Source of the DNA: Bacteroidia bacterium
GTDB lineage: Bacteria; Bacteroidota; Bacteroidia; Palsa-965
NCBI GenBank assembly: GCA_025454955.1
Contig: JALONL010000010.1
Span: 62,001 to 126,000 of the forward strand
Length of the DNA stretch: 64,000 bases
Direction of reading: 5' to 3'
Numbering within the stretch: the first letter of the stretch is position 1; each line of letters begins with the position of its first letter. Positions 54,773 through 63,851 of this stretch are shown one piece after another. The notes under the pieces were generated by a model. The model made no database searches. It was not told where the DNA came from and worked only from the letters and a program-made list of their open reading frames with translations. The translations under genes and the position numbers were made by a program.

Positions 54773-54820
54773 TTATTAGTCGGTTTCCGCATCATTACGC
54801 CTTATCTTCGTACACACATT

Positions 54821-56194
54821 ATGGCCAAAACAAAATCTGTTTATTTCTGCCAGAACTGCGGTGCACAGTCGCCAAAGTGGATTGGCCGCTGCCCTTCGTG
54901 CGGGGAGTGGAATACATATACCGAGGAAATTGTGAGCAAGGCCGCTCATCCGCAGGCACCGGCGTTTGTGAGCAAGTCGTCGGGCGGGCGTGTGGCTAAG
55001 CCGCAGTTGCTGAGTGCCGTTACCGTGGGCGAAGAAGTGCGGCTGCCTGTTTACGACAAAGAGCTGAGCCGTGTGCTTGGCGGCGGTTTGGTGCCGGGTT
55101 CGCTCATTTTGTTTGGCGGCGAGCCGGGCATTGGCAAATCCACACTCATGCTTCAGCTGGCCGCCAACCTGAAAGGGATGCGTGTGCTGTATGTATCGGG
55201 CGAGGAAAGCGAACAGCAAATTCGTATGCGCGCCGAACGCATTGGCATAAACAATCCCGACTGTTACATACTCACCGAAACCAGCACGCAGCACATCTTT
55301 CAGCAGATAGAACAGATTGAGCCGCAACTGCTCATTATCGACTCCATTCAAACCCTGCATACGGCGCATATCGAATCGTCGCCGGGCAGTGTGTCGCAGG
55401 TGCGCGAGTGTGCGGCCGAGCTTTTGCGTTACGCCAAAGAATCGGATGTACCGGTGTTCCTTATCGGGCACATTACCAAGGAAGGTTCGCTGGCCGGGCC
55501 CAAGGTGCTTGAGCACATGGTGGATACCGTGCTGCAGTTTGAGGGCGATCGTAACCACGTTTACCGTTTGCTGCGCACCGTGAAAAACCGTTTCGGCAGC
55601 ACGTCGGAATTAGGCATTTACGAAATGCAGGGCAGCGGCTTGCGCGAAGTAAACAACCCGTCGGAAATACTCATTACCGCCCGCGAAGAACCCGTGAGCG
55701 GTGTAACCATAGCCGTGCTGCTCGAAGGCATGAGGCCCATGCTTATTGAAACGCAGGCATTGGTAAGCACCGCCGCCTACGGCACACCACAACGTTCAAG
55801 CACCGGTTTCGACCTGCGCCGCTTAGCCATGCTGCTGGCCGTGCTCGAAAAACGCTGCGGCTTCCGCCTCGGACAAAAAGACGTATTTCTGAACATTGCC
55901 GGAGGACTCAAAGTAGAAGACCCCGGAATTGATCTTGCCGTAGTATGTGCCGTGCTTTCGAGCAACGCCGATATTCCTATTGCACCCGGCGTGTGCTTTG
56001 CTTCCGAGGTTGGTTTGAGCGGCGAAATACGCCCGGTAAACCGCATCGAGCAGCGCATTGCGGAAGCAGAGAAATTAGGGTTTAAGGAAATTTATATTTC
56101 CAAATACCACAAAGGATTAAAGGCGGGCGATTACGGTATTAAGCTGCATCAGGTGGGGAAAATTGAGGAAGTATTTGGCGGGTTGTTTGGGTAA
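54821..56194 (+). CDS. radA: DNA repair/recombination protein RadA
   Basis: A 457-residue RadA (Sms), a branch-migration ATPase that helps process recombination intermediates with RecA. Domains: a four-Cys zinc finger (Cys10, Cys13, Cys24, Cys27), a RecA-like core with Walker A GGEPGIGKST and Walker B LLIIDSIQTL, the family motif KNRFGS, and a Lon-protease-like C-terminal domain (GGLKVEDPGIDLAVVCAVL). Length is standard. TATCTTCG, near the TAnnTTTG pattern, lies 14 bases before the ATG. Confidence 0.96.
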   Translation: MAKTKSVYFCQNCGAQSPKWIGRCPSCGEWNTYTEEIVSKAAHPQAPAFVSKSSGGRVAKPQLLSAVTVGEEVRLPVYDKELSRVLGGGLVPGSLILFGGEPGIGKSTLMLQLAANLKGMRVLYVSGEESEQQIRMRAERIGINNPDCYILTETSTQHIFQQIEQIEPQLLIIDSIQTLHTAHIESSPGSVSQVRECAAELLRYAKESDVPVFLIGHITKEGSLAGPKVLEHMVDTVLQFEGDRNHVYRLLRTVKNRFGSTSELGIYEMQGSGLREVNNPSEILITAREEPVSGVTIAVLLEGMRPMLIETQALVSTAAYGTPQRSSTGFDLRRLAMLLAVLEKRCGFRLGQKDVFLNIAGGLKVEDPGIDLAVVCAVLSSNADIPIAPGVCFASEVGLSGEIRPVNRIEQRIAEAEKLGFKEIYISKYHKGLKAGDYGIKLHQVGKIEEVFGGLFG

Positions 56195-56232
56195 AAATAA
56201 GACCGGTGCAAAACACCGGCCTTATTTTTTTA
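56190..56232. terminator. Bidirectional terminator between radA and the 56.2-kb gene
   Basis: Hairpin AATAAGACCGGTG / CACCGGCCTTATT with a short AAAA-type loop, flanked by A-rich and T-rich runs; it can serve both convergent genes. Confidence 0.85.
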
Positions 56233-56236
56233 TTGA

Positions 56237-58333
56237 TTATTTGGCAGCAGCGCCCTGTGTTTTGTTAAACAACGATTCGAGCGGACGGATATAACCAATG
56301 TGTGCGATGAGAAAGGCATTGTTGTTTGAAAAACTGTTGGGGAATGCAATGCGGATAAACATACCGTTTGCGCGGCTTCCGTATTTCGTGTAACGTAAAA
56401 TCATCATCGGTGTGTAAATCATACGCGGCGACAGGCTCTGACGAAACTCTTTATTCCAGAATGCCTTGAAGATATTTTCCGGCATGTGATTTCCTGTGAA
56501 TGAATTGTCGCGGTTATTGCCATACATTGTGCCGTACGATAAAGACAGGGAATTGTCGTAAAGCTTAAACAGACCGGCCGAGAAGGCAAGATCAAGCGTA
56601 AAGTTCTTCATTATTCTGCGCTTGTAATAAAACTCCGTCTCATAAAACACAGAAAGGCTGTTGAATACACGATCACGCGAAAGCAGTGTGTCGGCAAACT
56701 GTGTGCGGATATAGCGGAAGCGGAAATTGATATAGAAAAGCGAGTTCTGGTTACGATCTTCTATGGTAAACAGATTTACACGCCCCCCGCCCCAGAAGTT
56801 GGCATGCTGAAACACTTTGAAATGATTGACATGCGCTACTGTAGTGAGCACAGAGGTTGAATCGCTTGTAGGAACCTTGAAGGCCGTATCCACATTTACT
56901 GTAAGCAGGCGGTTGTCATCGCCCAGTTTTGCCACACACAGTTCGGGTACAAGTGTTTTCAGAAAAGTAATGGATGAACGTGAGTAAGCGGGTTTCAGTA
57001 CCGAGCTTACGCGTGTGCGCATAGGGATGATGCAATGAATTTCGGTCTGGAGTTTACCGTTGGGCGCATCGCTGTCAAGAAAACCGGTTAAGTCTGTAAA
57101 TGCATTTACGCGGAATGAAGAAGCCACAGTTGATTTCCGGATGGCTGCATTTAACCGGCAGGCGTGAAGTACAAGATTGGTATCCTGCGGAATGTAGTCG
57201 GTAATGATTTTTTCTTTTGCCGGATCGAGTGTCAGTATATCAGACAGATACAGGTATTTCACCTTGTCATTGCGTTTCAGGCTTATTTCCTCGCGCAGCA
57301 TGGCGTTGCAGGTATATTCAAGCGCACGGGGCGATGAAACACTTAACGGCTGTGGATTGATGAAGACGTGAGGTTTGCGTGATCCTGATTCTTCATGTGC
57401 ATAAACCCGCACAGTAGTGAGTACATAATTTGCAAAGCTGAGATAAACAGAGTCTATGGTTACGGTAGTTGATTTATTTATTTCGAGTGTATCCTTACCA
57501 TTACCTGGTTCATATTTATAAGGCCGTTTGCGTGCCGATTTTTTATTTACCTTTTTGTAGGCGGCTTCATATATCTGTACTTTTTTCGGGATGGTCTGAT
57601 TGCCGGGTTTACCGAGAAAAACAGTTAAAGCCACACCGCGTTGTACGGCCATATCTTCCACCACGGAGCGGGCTTCATCAAGCTGATTTTGTTTTTCCTG
57701 AATAAGTTGCTGATTTTTCAGATGAGCGGTAAGTTCGCCGAAAAACAGGGCAGCAATGGAATCAAAGTTGACTTCGGCAGCAGGTACATCTTTCAGTGTT
57801 TTGTTGTTGTCGCGCAGCAATGTGGAAATTGTAGCGGCCTGTGTATTGTAAAGTGCATAGGTAGTGGTGACTCCTTCCTTTTCGAACCAGATGTGCAATT
57901 TTCCCGGCGCAAAGGCCAGCGTAACAAGCGAGAATGTTTGTCCGGAAGTATAACCATACTGTCTGCAAAACAGTTTTCCTTCCTTGCACTCGTAAGTTCG
58001 CTGCTCAATTTGTTTTTGAGTGAGCCATGCGTAGTATGCGCTGTAAGCGGATGCTGTAAGTGAATCGGCATTTTCGGCACCGGCGCTGTCGGTAAGTATT
58101 GTTTCAATCCATTTTTGTGCGGCTTCTGAACTGAACAGCAGAAACTGTTTCGAGCAGGTGTCCTGTTTCGAATCGGGGAAGAAAATGTCAATCCGTGAGG
58201 AATCGGAAAAACCGATAAATAGTTTTTCGTAGCCCGACTTTACATCCGGTAAATCGGTTTTCCAGGTAAATGATTGTGCCGAAATCCGGAGCACGGCAGC
58301 GCAAAGCGCGAGCAGTAAAAAGCAGCGTTTCAT
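56237..58333 (-). CDS. Large secreted protein of unknown function
   Basis: A 698-residue protein with a signal peptide (MKRCFLLLALCAAVLRISAQ). Residues ~190-260 form a charged helical segment (LKNQQLIQEKQNQLDEARSV); the last ~250 residues are rich in alternating aromatic/hydrophobic strands (NSLFYINFRFRYIRTQF, FYETEFYYKRRIMKNFTLDL, SLSYGTMYGNN) and could be an outer-membrane beta-barrel. No T9SS sorting domain is present. I do not recognise the family. The ATG at 58333 begins the signal peptide; an ATG-less extension to 58369 is not needed. Confidence 0.75.
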   Translation of the reverse strand: MKRCFLLLALCAAVLRISAQSFTWKTDLPDVKSGYEKLFIGFSDSSRIDIFFPDSKQDTCSKQFLLFSSEAAQKWIETILTDSAGAENADSLTASAYSAYYAWLTQKQIEQRTYECKEGKLFCRQYGYTSGQTFSLVTLAFAPGKLHIWFEKEGVTTTYALYNTQAATISTLLRDNNKTLKDVPAAEVNFDSIAALFFGELTAHLKNQQLIQEKQNQLDEARSVVEDMAVQRGVALTVFLGKPGNQTIPKKVQIYEAAYKKVNKKSARKRPYKYEPGNGKDTLEINKSTTVTIDSVYLSFANYVLTTVRVYAHEESGSRKPHVFINPQPLSVSSPRALEYTCNAMLREEISLKRNDKVKYLYLSDILTLDPAKEKIITDYIPQDTNLVLHACRLNAAIRKSTVASSFRVNAFTDLTGFLDSDAPNGKLQTEIHCIIPMRTRVSSVLKPAYSRSSITFLKTLVPELCVAKLGDDNRLLTVNVDTAFKVPTSDSTSVLTTVAHVNHFKVFQHANFWGGGRVNLFTIEDRNQNSLFYINFRFRYIRTQFADTLLSRDRVFNSLSVFYETEFYYKRRIMKNFTLDLAFSAGLFKLYDNSLSLSYGTMYGNNRDNSFTGNHMPENIFKAFWNKEFRQSLSPRMIYTPMMILRYTKYGSRANGMFIRIAFPNSFSNNNAFLIAHIGYIRPLESLFNKTQGAAAK

Positions 58334-58415
58334 GTGTAGTGGTTTTGGGTTGGCCGCAAGATACAACAAAGCGTATTGCTGCCACCGCCGCCACTACATC
58401 TGTTAAAAAATCGGT

Positions 58416-59438
58416 TCAGCTTACTGCGCTTTCGGCGAGGGTAATTGTGCCGTTTTCGGCATCGAGTGTGCAGGATATGCCGAGGGGTAAAGTGAGTTTG
58501 TCGCGCACATGCCCGAACGGAAATCCGGTAACCACCGGGATGCCGAGGTCGCCGAGTTTTTGCTGCAATACTTCGGTTAGTGTAAACGACTTTTCGGGTT
58601 CTTCGGGCTCGCATTTGGTGCAGGCTCCCCACACTATGCCTTTGAGTTTGCGCAGCACACCGGCCAGTTCGAGTTGTGTAAGCAGGCGGTCTATGGCGTA
58701 GGGTTCTTCTTCGGTTTCTTCGAGGAAGAGAATGGTGTTTGTAAAGTCGGGTTGCCAGGGAGTGCCCAGCAATGCGCAAAGTACGGTGAGGTTGCCACCA
58801 AGCAGCACGCCGGTGTTTTTACCTCCGTGTATAATGCCGGGAGGCTGGCCGGGTAATGTGCGCAGTATGTGCGGGGCGGTTTCGGTGGTGAGTTGCAGGA
58901 ACTGCGTGGTGGTGAAACCTTCCCAGGTAGAATTGCCCACCGGCCCGTGAAAGGTAACCATGCCGGTGTGTGCCTGAAAGGCGAGGAGAAGGGTGGTAAT
59001 GTCGCTGAAACCGCTGAGTACTTTGGGATTTTGCGCGGCTTTGTGCAGGTCGAGCAGGGGAAGCAGGCGTGCGCAGCCCCAGCCGCCGCGCATGGCAATG
59101 ATGCCGTGTACGTTTCGGTTTTCGAAAAGCTGCTGCAGTTCGGCGGCGCGTTGTGCATCGGTGCCGGCGAGGTAGCCGTGGCGGAATTTAAGCGTATCGC
59201 CATGCCATACGCGGAAGCCTGCGCTTTCGAGGGCGAGTGTGGCTTTTTGAATGCTTTCGTCGTTGAAAATGGCACCGGCGGGTGCAGTGAGGGCAATTAA
59301 ATCGCCTTTGCGCAAACGTGGCGGCTTAATCAAACTACGTTCGCCGCTGCCCTGCGCACGAAGCGGCGGCACTAATGCCGATGCGGCGGCCAGCGCCAGT
59401 GCGCGTTGCAGAAATAAACGACGATTGCTGTGTGGCAT
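58416..59438 (-). CDS. LD-carboxypeptidase (S66 family) with twin-arginine-type signal
   Basis: A 340-residue S66 peptidase that trims the terminal D-alanine from tetrapeptide peptidoglycan fragments. Family motifs: LIALTAPAGAIFNDESI, IIAMRGGWGCARLLPLLD, VLSGFSDITTLLLAFQ, MVTFHGPVGNSTW, GGNLTVLCALLGTPW and ILFLEETEEEPYAIDRLLTQL. The N-terminus NRRLFLQRALALAAASAL fits a twin-arginine signal, so folded export is likely. The ATG at 59438 is chosen; the frame runs on to 59720, but that part is repeat DNA (a shadow of the repeat element). Confidence 0.9.
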   Translation of the reverse strand: MPHSNRRLFLQRALALAAASALVPPLRAQGSGERSLIKPPRLRKGDLIALTAPAGAIFNDESIQKATLALESAGFRVWHGDTLKFRHGYLAGTDAQRAAELQQLFENRNVHGIIAMRGGWGCARLLPLLDLHKAAQNPKVLSGFSDITTLLLAFQAHTGMVTFHGPVGNSTWEGFTTTQFLQLTTETAPHILRTLPGQPPGIIHGGKNTGVLLGGNLTVLCALLGTPWQPDFTNTILFLEETEEEPYAIDRLLTQLELAGVLRKLKGIVWGACTKCEPEEPEKSFTLTEVLQQKLGDLGIPVVTGFPFGHVRDKLTLPLGISCTLDAENGTITLAESAVS

Positions 59439-59496
59439 GTGTGTGAAGATAGCAAATTGTGCGCCGAAGTGTTTTTGCACACATGCAATAGGGAAA

Positions 59497-59700
59497 GGTA
59501 TTTTATTGCACTGGTGGATTGATTCTCTGGCCCGGATAGCAGTGGAAACCCGGCAGCAGCAAAACCAGCAGGGTGCCCAACTTTCCGAGGTTTCCGCAAA
59601 CCTCGGAAAGTTGAGGGTAGTATTTTTTGCTGCTGCCGGGTTGGAACGGATAGCCGGAGCGAAGGTTTTTTGAAAGGAAACGGGTTCGCTTCTCCTTTTT
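59497..59700. repeat. Repeat element, copy 1 (flanks the methyltransferase gene)
   Basis: A ~200-base non-coding element. Left end GGTATTTTATTGCAC (59497) then GCCCGGATAG (59530); right end GATAGCCGGAGCGAAG (from 59649), TTTTTTGAAAGGAAAC and GGTTCGCTTCTCC. Its middle holds a nested inverted repeat: outer arms 59547-59564/59625-59642 and an inner palindrome 59578-59613. A second copy is at 60541-60691 in the same orientation; copy 1 abuts the stop of the methyltransferase gene. Confidence 0.85.
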
Positions 59701-60468
59701 TTATTTTGGTTGTGCCACAATCAGTCGCAATGCTGCCGTGTATTCGGGTTGTGTGCGCAGGTGGCCGTATTGTTTATCCCACTCGCCCGATTGCAGTGCG
59801 GTTTCGAGGCGTTTTACGAGTTCGGCTTCCTGTCCGGCTTTCAGAAATCCCCAGGCCGATTGTGATTGTCTTACTTCGGGGCGCAGAAACATTTCGGGCC
59901 GTCCGTAAAATGCTTCCTGAAAGCCGTCGGTGCAGTGCAGCGTGACCGGTACTTTCAAAACATCGCAGTTTGTGCCGAGTGCCTGTGTAATACGTTCGAT
60001 TTTGGGGTAGCGTGCTTTTTCCACTTCAATGAGTTCGGGGAAAAAATGTACGTTCCAGAATTCGTGCAGTGCATCGGGGTCGAAGGTCATAATTACCACC
60101 TGGTTTTTAGTTACGCGCCTCATTTCGCGCAGCCCCTGTTCAATATCGGGCCAGTGATGCACGGTTACCAGCGCCATTGCGGCATCAAACGAATTATCGT
60201 CAAACGGCAATGCGCCTGCCACAGCATTTACAGCCGGAGTTTTGCCAGCCTGCAAACGTTGTTCGCGCATACGCTGCGAGGGTTCAACGGCCACTACATA
60301 TTTATCATCAGGTTCATACGACCCCGCGCCTGCACCTACATTGAGCACGGTGCGGGCATTGCCGAGTGCGTGGTGTATGTGGGCGGCAATGTGTTTGTCG
60401 GCACGGCGTATCTGGCTGTAGTGCTGTCCGTGTGTGTTGTAATCGAATGCCGGGTTTGTAATTTTCAT
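59701..60468 (-). CDS. Class I SAM-dependent methyltransferase
   Basis: A 255-residue Methyltransf_11-type protein: motif I VLNVGAGAGSYEP (41-53), DKYVVAVEPSQRM, AGALPFDDNSFDAAMALVTVHHW and a PDIEQGLREMRRVTKNQVV helix. The first ~35 residues (DYNTHGQHYSQIRRADKHI) fit UbiE-like or small-molecule methyltransferases. Substrate unknown. The gene lies between two direct copies of a repeat element (59497-59700 and 60541-60691), so it may be part of a mobile or recombinogenic segment. Confidence 0.85.
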   Translation of the reverse strand: MKITNPAFDYNTHGQHYSQIRRADKHIAAHIHHALGNARTVLNVGAGAGSYEPDDKYVVAVEPSQRMREQRLQAGKTPAVNAVAGALPFDDNSFDAAMALVTVHHWPDIEQGLREMRRVTKNQVVIMTFDPDALHEFWNVHFFPELIEVEKARYPKIERITQALGTNCDVLKVPVTLHCTDGFQEAFYGRPEMFLRPEVRQSQSAWGFLKAGQEAELVKRLETALQSGEWDKQYGHLRTQPEYTAALRLIVAQPK

Positions 60469-60540
60469 TCTCAGTTGTATTTGCTCAGCGCGAAACTATG
60501 GCTAATCTATTTTAGAAAAATGCGTTTCAACTAACAGGCA

Positions 60541-60691
60541 GGTATTTTATTGCACCATACGGTTTGAATATATAGCCCGGATAGAACGGAGGGCGGATTG
60601 TGTACAATGCTTTATTCTGCAGAAAGTTCCGACCGCAGAGATAGCCGGAGCGAAGATTTTTTGAAAGGAAACCGGTTCGCTCCTCCTTTTT
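60541..60691. repeat. Repeat element, copy 2
   Basis: Shares both ends with copy 1: GGTATTTTATTGCAC (60541), GCCCGGATAG (60575), GATAGCCGGAGCGAAG (60640) and TTTTTTGAAAGGAAAC, then CGGTTCGCTCCTCC. The middle is unrelated to that of copy 1 and ~50 bases shorter. GGAGCGAA and TTCGCTCC near the right end form an 8-bp stem. No protein is encoded. Confidence 0.85.
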
Positions 60692-60743
60692 ATCAAGAGA
60701 ATGCATCTGTTTGCCCTGACGGGAATTGTGTGCTTGTATTGAT

Positions 60744-60787
60744 GTAAAAAAACAACAGGCTCTGACAATTTTTTGTCAGAGCCTGCA
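60744..60787 (-). terminator. Terminator downstream of the OmpA-like gene
   Basis: A perfect 12-bp stem CAGGCTCTGACA / TGTCAGAGCCTG (60756-60767 with 60774-60785) with a 6-base loop; on the minus strand it is followed by a T7 run. It lies ~130 bases past the stop, beyond a short repeat array. Confidence 0.85.
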
Positions 60788-60828
60788 AGACAATGTTAAC
60801 CGAACATCAGGGCAAGCGAAGTTCCCCA

Positions 60829-60919
60829 GTCAGCTCGAGCAGTCAGATCAAGCGGTCAGATCGAGCGAGGTTCCGCAGTCAGATCGAGCGGAGCCGAGAT
60901 CGAGCGGAGCCGAGATCAG
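60829..60919. repeat. Short tandem repeat array at the 3' end of the OmpA-like gene
   Basis: Four near-identical 13-mers (GTCAGATCGAGCG and variants, at 60829, 60842, 60855 and 60878) and two GAGCCGAGATC units (60891, 60907). The array is bounded by a 9-base direct repeat AGTTCCCCA (60820 and 60919), the second copy lying in the last codons of the gene. It resembles an expansion of the gene's own end. Confidence 0.75.
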
Positions 60920-61923
60920 TTCCCCAACACCTTAAACAACTCATCCAGCTTGGGCGTTAGCACAATATCCGTACGCCTGTTTTTGGCACGGGCTTCGGGT
61001 GTTTTGGCGGCATCTACCGGCAGAAACTCGCCGTGTCCGGCGGCGGTGATGCGCTTGGGGTCGATGCCTTTGTTCTGGAGCAGGATTTTTGTAACCGATG
61101 TGGCGCGCATTACGCTAAGGTCCCAGTTATCTTTTATTTCGCCGGCACCTTTCATGGGTACATCGTCGGTGTGGCCTTCTACCATTACGTTAATGTCTGT
61201 ATTGGCGGCCAGTACATTGGACAGCGTTTTCAGTGCTTCCTCGCCTTTGGGCTGCACTTTGGTGCTGCCGGTGGCGAAGAGGAGTTTATCTTCCATCGAC
61301 ACATAAATTTTTCCGTTTTTCTGTTCAATGGTAAGTCCGTTTCCTTCGAAGCCCACGAGGGCCTGTTTTACTTTGAGGCGAATATCGTTAAGGGCCTGGT
61401 CTTTTGCGGCCAGTGCGGCTTCGAGTTCTTTCACGCGGGCTTCGCGTTTGCCGAGTTCGGAGGTGAGCGAATCGAGCGAGCGTTTTTGTGCGCGCATGCT
61501 TATATCCACTCTGCGCAGCGAATCTTCCTTGCGTATGAGCTGCTCCTGGGTCATGTTCAGTTTGCCCACCAGTTGCGTGTTTTCGTTGGTGGTGCGCTGC
61601 ATGAGTTCGCGGTTTTGCTTGAGCAGGAGTTCGTAGTTGGCCAGCAACTGGTCGTACTGCGCGGTGATGCGCCTGAACGATGTGCCGCAAATGGAAGTAT
61701 CGCGGCGCAGGCCATCGAGTTGTTTATTGTTTTCGGTAAGCTGGCGGTTAAGCTCGGTTACCTGAGTTTCGTAGTTCTGATTGTTTGTTTTTGCAGTAGC
61801 CAGTTCGGCTTCTGCGGCTTTGCGGCGGGCTACTTCTTCTTCATACTTACGCCCGCTTACGCAACCGGCGGTTACGGCAACGGCAAGTATCAATGCCAAA
61901 ACTAAGATGTTTCTCATGGTCAT
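60916..61923 (-). CDS. OmpA-like peptidoglycan-binding lipoprotein with long coiled coil
   Basis: A ~335-residue protein: lipoprotein signal ending VTAGC, a long coiled coil (about 25-190, e.g. EEEVARRKAAEAELATAK), then an OmpA domain (VMVEGHTDDVPM, LSVMRATSVTKILL, GHGEFLPVDAAKTPEARAKNRRTDI). The OmpA domain binds peptidoglycan; the lipid anchors the protein in the outer membrane, and the coiled coil spans between. The ATG at 61923 (MTMRN) or 61917 (MRN) are equal candidates; an earlier frame to 62028 is unlikely. A T9SS- or Lpp-like tethering role is inferred. Confidence 0.9.
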   Translation of the reverse strand: MTMRNILVLALILAVAVTAGCVSGRKYEEEVARRKAAEAELATAKTNNQNYETQVTELNRQLTENNKQLDGLRRDTSICGTSFRRITAQYDQLLANYELLLKQNRELMQRTTNENTQLVGKLNMTQEQLIRKEDSLRRVDISMRAQKRSLDSLTSELGKREARVKELEAALAAKDQALNDIRLKVKQALVGFEGNGLTIEQKNGKIYVSMEDKLLFATGSTKVQPKGEEALKTLSNVLAANTDINVMVEGHTDDVPMKGAGEIKDNWDLSVMRATSVTKILLQNKGIDPKRITAAGHGEFLPVDAAKTPEARAKNRRTDIVLTPKLDELFKVLGN

Positions 61924-62011
61924 CAGGTTAATTGGGTAAAGGTAATTAGCCCGCCCTGAACCTGAAAGTGGACCATACGAAGTTATTAACGCCTGTTTGT
62001 GAGTGTATGCA

Positions 62012-62052
62012 GCAAAAAGCCCGGCCAAATGGTATGTGCCGGGCTTTTGGGT
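62012..62052 (-). terminator. Terminator of the peptide-binding lipoprotein gene
   Basis: An 11-bp stem AAAAGCCCGGC / GCCGGGCTTTT (62015-62025 with 62038-62048); on the minus strand it runs into T-rich DNA. About 20 bases past the stop. Confidence 0.88.
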
Positions 62053-62069
62053 GTAATTTATGGCTATGC

Positions 62070-63851
62070 CTATTTCTTGGCAGTATCAGCCGCGGGTGCC
62101 GGGCTTTGTTCGCCGGCTTTCTCTTTGTAAAACCAAACACCGGTAAAGTCGCGAAACTCCATTTGGTTGATGTCGAAACCGCGCACGTTTTTATTTACCA
62201 GCCTGTCGTTCTGCTCGTAATAAATGGGCATAATGGCTGCATCGGTCATGGCCTGCTGGTCGGCCAGGGCAAAGAGGCGGGCGCGGCTGGCTGGTGTTAC
62301 TTCGGTCATGGCTGCGGTGTACAGCGAGTCGAAACGGGGACTGATATATCGGCCTGTATTCAGGGGCGATTTATCGGCCATGTTGGCGGGTACATTTGAT
62401 CCGTTGAGTATGGTGAGGAATGTTTCAGGATCGGGATAATCGGCATACCAGGTAGTGCGCCAGAACATGACCTTGCCCGATTCAATGGCCTCCAGATTCT
62501 GACCGAAAGGCACGGTTTCGATGCGTACGTTTATGTTGAGTACCTCGCGCAACTGGTTGCTCACGTACTCGGCGGTGAGGATGTTGCGGTCGCCGCCGCC
62601 GCTGTTTATTTGCAGGGTAATTTCGGGGAAACCTTTGCCGCCGGGGTAACCTGCCTCGGCCATAAGCTGGCGGGCTTTGTCGGGGTCGAAATTAAAGCCG
62701 GTAATGCTTTTTGCGTCGTACCCGTTCATGCACGGCGGCACAAGGCCGTAGTTGGCGGCTTCGGCATCGCCCTGCAGAATTTTGTCGGCAATCTGCTCGC
62801 GGTTTATCGAGTAGCAGAATGCCTGACGCACTTTCTGATTGTTAAACGGAGCCTGTGCAACCAGGAAGCCGTAGTAAGTAGTGCTCAGCGAAGGAGAGCT
62901 TTGCAGGATGAATCCGTTGGGACGCTTTTTGGCGTTTTCCAGATCGCCCATAATATCCTTGCTCATTTCTACCGGCAGGCGGTAAATCATGTCCAGTTCG
63001 TGGCTGTTGAAGGCAAGAATTTCGGCGCGTTTGTCTTTGATAAATTTATACTGTAACTGGTCGAGGTAGGGCAGTCTGTTACCCCACTCGTCGTATTTCC
63101 AGTAGTTAGGGTTGCGCTCGAGCACTACGGTTTCGCCTTTTTTAAGCACTTTTTGCATAAAAGGCCCGGTGCCCACGTTGTGGTCGTTTATATCCTCGCC
63201 GTATTTGGCCACAGCTTCTTTGGGGAAAATCCAGCAGCCCGCAGTGGCCAGAATATTCAGAAAACCCGGGTTGGGCGAGGTGAGTTTTACTTCCACTGTA
63301 GAGTCATTCACCACGTTAACGCCCGAAACCGTTTTGGTTTTCTGGCTGTAACACTCGGCAGCACCTGCCACACGGTCTTTAAAGGTGGCCTGATACTGCT
63401 TGTTGCGCGGCGAAGGGGTGCAAAGCAAATCGAAGCAGTATTTCACATCGGCAGCAGTTACTTTGCGGCCTTTGCCGTCGGGAGCAAAGCAGGCATCGTT
63501 GTGGAAAAACACATCGTTGCGCAAATGAAATACAAACCGGGTCGAACTGTCGGCAATTTCCCAACTGCGTGCAATGGCCGGGGCAATCGAAAGGTCTTTC
63601 TGGTTGTATTTCACCAGCCCTTCGAAAATTTGTGCCGCAATGCGATAGCCCGCCACTTCGGTAATTTCCACAGGATATAATGAGCGGTAGTCTTCAAGCT
63701 CATTCATTCGGAATACGCCGCCGTATTCCACATCACCTTTTGCTTTCTGTGTGGAATCGCCGGTGTTGTTGTCTCCACCGCAGGCAGATACACCTAACAC
63801 AATTCCTCCAAAGATAAACGTCGGTAAAAGAACCGTTAGTAAACGTTTCAT
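62070..63851 (-). CDS. Solute-binding lipoprotein, family 5 (peptide/oligopeptide ABC transporter)
   Basis: A 593-residue extracytoplasmic solute-binding protein (SBP_bac_5). Lipobox VSAC (Cys24) follows a hydrophobic signal. Family motifs: YPVEITEVAGYRIAAQIFEGL, TRFVFHLRNDVFFHNDACF, KKGETVVLERNPNYWKYDEWG, VRQAFCYSINREQIADKIL, and FWRTTWYADYPDPETFLTIL near the end. It should bind peptides for an inner-membrane importer; the fused ATPase at 7.0 kb is a candidate partner, but no permease is nearby. The 149 bases to the window edge hold no gene I can see. Confidence 0.93.
   Translation of the reverse strand: MKRLLTVLLPTFIFGGIVLGVSACGGDNNTGDSTQKAKGDVEYGGVFRMNELEDYRSLYPVEITEVAGYRIAAQIFEGLVKYNQKDLSIAPAIARSWEIADSSTRFVFHLRNDVFFHNDACFAPDGKGRKVTAADVKYCFDLLCTPSPRNKQYQATFKDRVAGAAECYSQKTKTVSGVNVVNDSTVEVKLTSPNPGFLNILATAGCWIFPKEAVAKYGEDINDHNVGTGPFMQKVLKKGETVVLERNPNYWKYDEWGNRLPYLDQLQYKFIKDKRAEILAFNSHELDMIYRLPVEMSKDIMGDLENAKKRPNGFILQSSPSLSTTYYGFLVAQAPFNNQKVRQAFCYSINREQIADKILQGDAEAANYGLVPPCMNGYDAKSITGFNFDPDKARQLMAEAGYPGGKGFPEITLQINSGGGDRNILTAEYVSNQLREVLNINVRIETVPFGQNLEAIESGKVMFWRTTWYADYPDPETFLTILNGSNVPANMADKSPLNTGRYISPRFDSLYTAAMTEVTPASRARLFALADQQAMTDAAIMPIYYEQNDRLVNKNVRGFDINQMEFRDFTGVWFYKEKAGEQSPAPAADTAKK

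Noticed and set aside
59439..59720. N-terminal extension of the LD-carboxypeptidase frame
   Set aside because: It is repeat DNA and would precede a complete Tat-type signal; the ATG at 59438 is the sensible start.
60547..60768. 73-codon minus-strand frame containing KRRSEPVSFQKIFAPAI
   Set aside because: It lies in the repeat element; the same peptide appears in the 5' extension of the LD-carboxypeptidase frame because both come from the repeat, not from a gene.
60829..60919. Possible CRISPR-like short repeats
   Set aside because: 13-base units are contiguous with no spacers and no cas genes nearby.
61033..61905. 290-codon + frame opposite the OmpA-like gene
   Set aside because: Phe/Gly-rich antisense shadow of a coiled-coil coding region.
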